From NCBI GenBank assembly GCA_900554395.1, contig USHB01000114.1:1-5664 (forward strand): DNA of 5,664 nucleotides, written 5' to 3'. The number at the start of each line of letters is the position of its first letter. The first letter of the stretch is position 1. Source of the DNA: an uncultured Phascolarctobacterium sp. GTDB lineage: Bacteria > Bacillota > Negativicutes > Acidaminococcales > Acidaminococcaceae. Below, piece by piece: positions 5,620-5,664 of the stretch. The notes beneath the pieces are model-generated. The model saw nothing but the letters and a program-made list of their open reading frames with translations. It ran no database searches and was not told where the DNA came from. Position numbers and translations under genes: made by a program.

Positions 5620-5664
5620 TTATACGTTAAAGCGGAACTCTACAACGTCGCCATCCTGCATTAC
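5620..5664 (-). CDS. ychF: C-terminus of redox-regulated ATPase YchF (partial)
   Basis: Only 14 codons and the TAA are inside the window; they read VMQDGDVVEFRFNV. The ending QDGDV..FRFNV is the characteristic C-terminus of the TGS domain of YchF/OLA1 proteins, Obg-related P-loop ATPases that bind ribosomes and respond to oxidative stress. The rest of the gene, with the P-loop, lies right of the window. The call rests on this short tail alone; another TGS-domain protein is possible but less likely. It converges on the symporter gene, with a terminator for each between them. Confidence 0.75.
   Translation of the reverse strand, partial: VMQDGDVVEFRFNV

Overview
The window reads as ordinary chromosome from a low-to-moderate GC bacterium, most likely a Bacillota (Firmicutes). 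The pointers are purine-rich Shine-Dalgarno sites, consensus sigma-A-type promoters, a compact tRNA operon with encoded CCA ends, and T-tailed hairpin terminators. The two cleavable signal peptides and the style of the exported proteins would fit the diderm Negativicutes, but that is a guess and no gene here settles it.

Layout from left to right. (1) 1-1388, minus: an ABC-F ATPase cut by the left edge. (2) 1389-1511: a divergent intergenic region with a good promoter for the ABC-F gene. (3) 1512-1985, plus: a YhcH/YjgK/YiaL-family cupin-like sugar protein. (4) 2004-2504, plus: a complete tRNA operon with a perfect consensus promoter, a leader hairpin, tRNA-Asn(GTT), -Glu(TTC), -Val(TAC), -Asp(GTC) and -Phe(GAA), and a terminator. 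(5) 2529-3918, minus: a two-gene operon of exported proteins of unknown function, with its own extended -10 promoter and a terminator that faces the tRNA operon. (6) 3919-4140: an AT-rich divergent control region with two promoter-like boxes and an inverted repeat in the leader of the next gene. (7) 4141-5453, plus: a dicarboxylate/amino acid:cation symporter whose reading frame is broken about 10 codons after the only start with a good ribosome binding site. (8) 5482-5591: two terminators facing each other. (9) 5620-5664, minus: the last 14 codons and stop of a gene that looks like ychF.

The genes do not form one pathway. They are separate transcription units: translation factors (ABC-F, YchF), tRNAs, an envelope or secreted protein pair, a sugar-handling protein and an amino-acid-type transporter. 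I see no mobile element, CRISPR array, defence system or clearly new system. The points most worth checking are the frameshift at the symporter start, the SstT-like substitutions in its binding site, the leader hairpins, and the uncharacterised exported pair.
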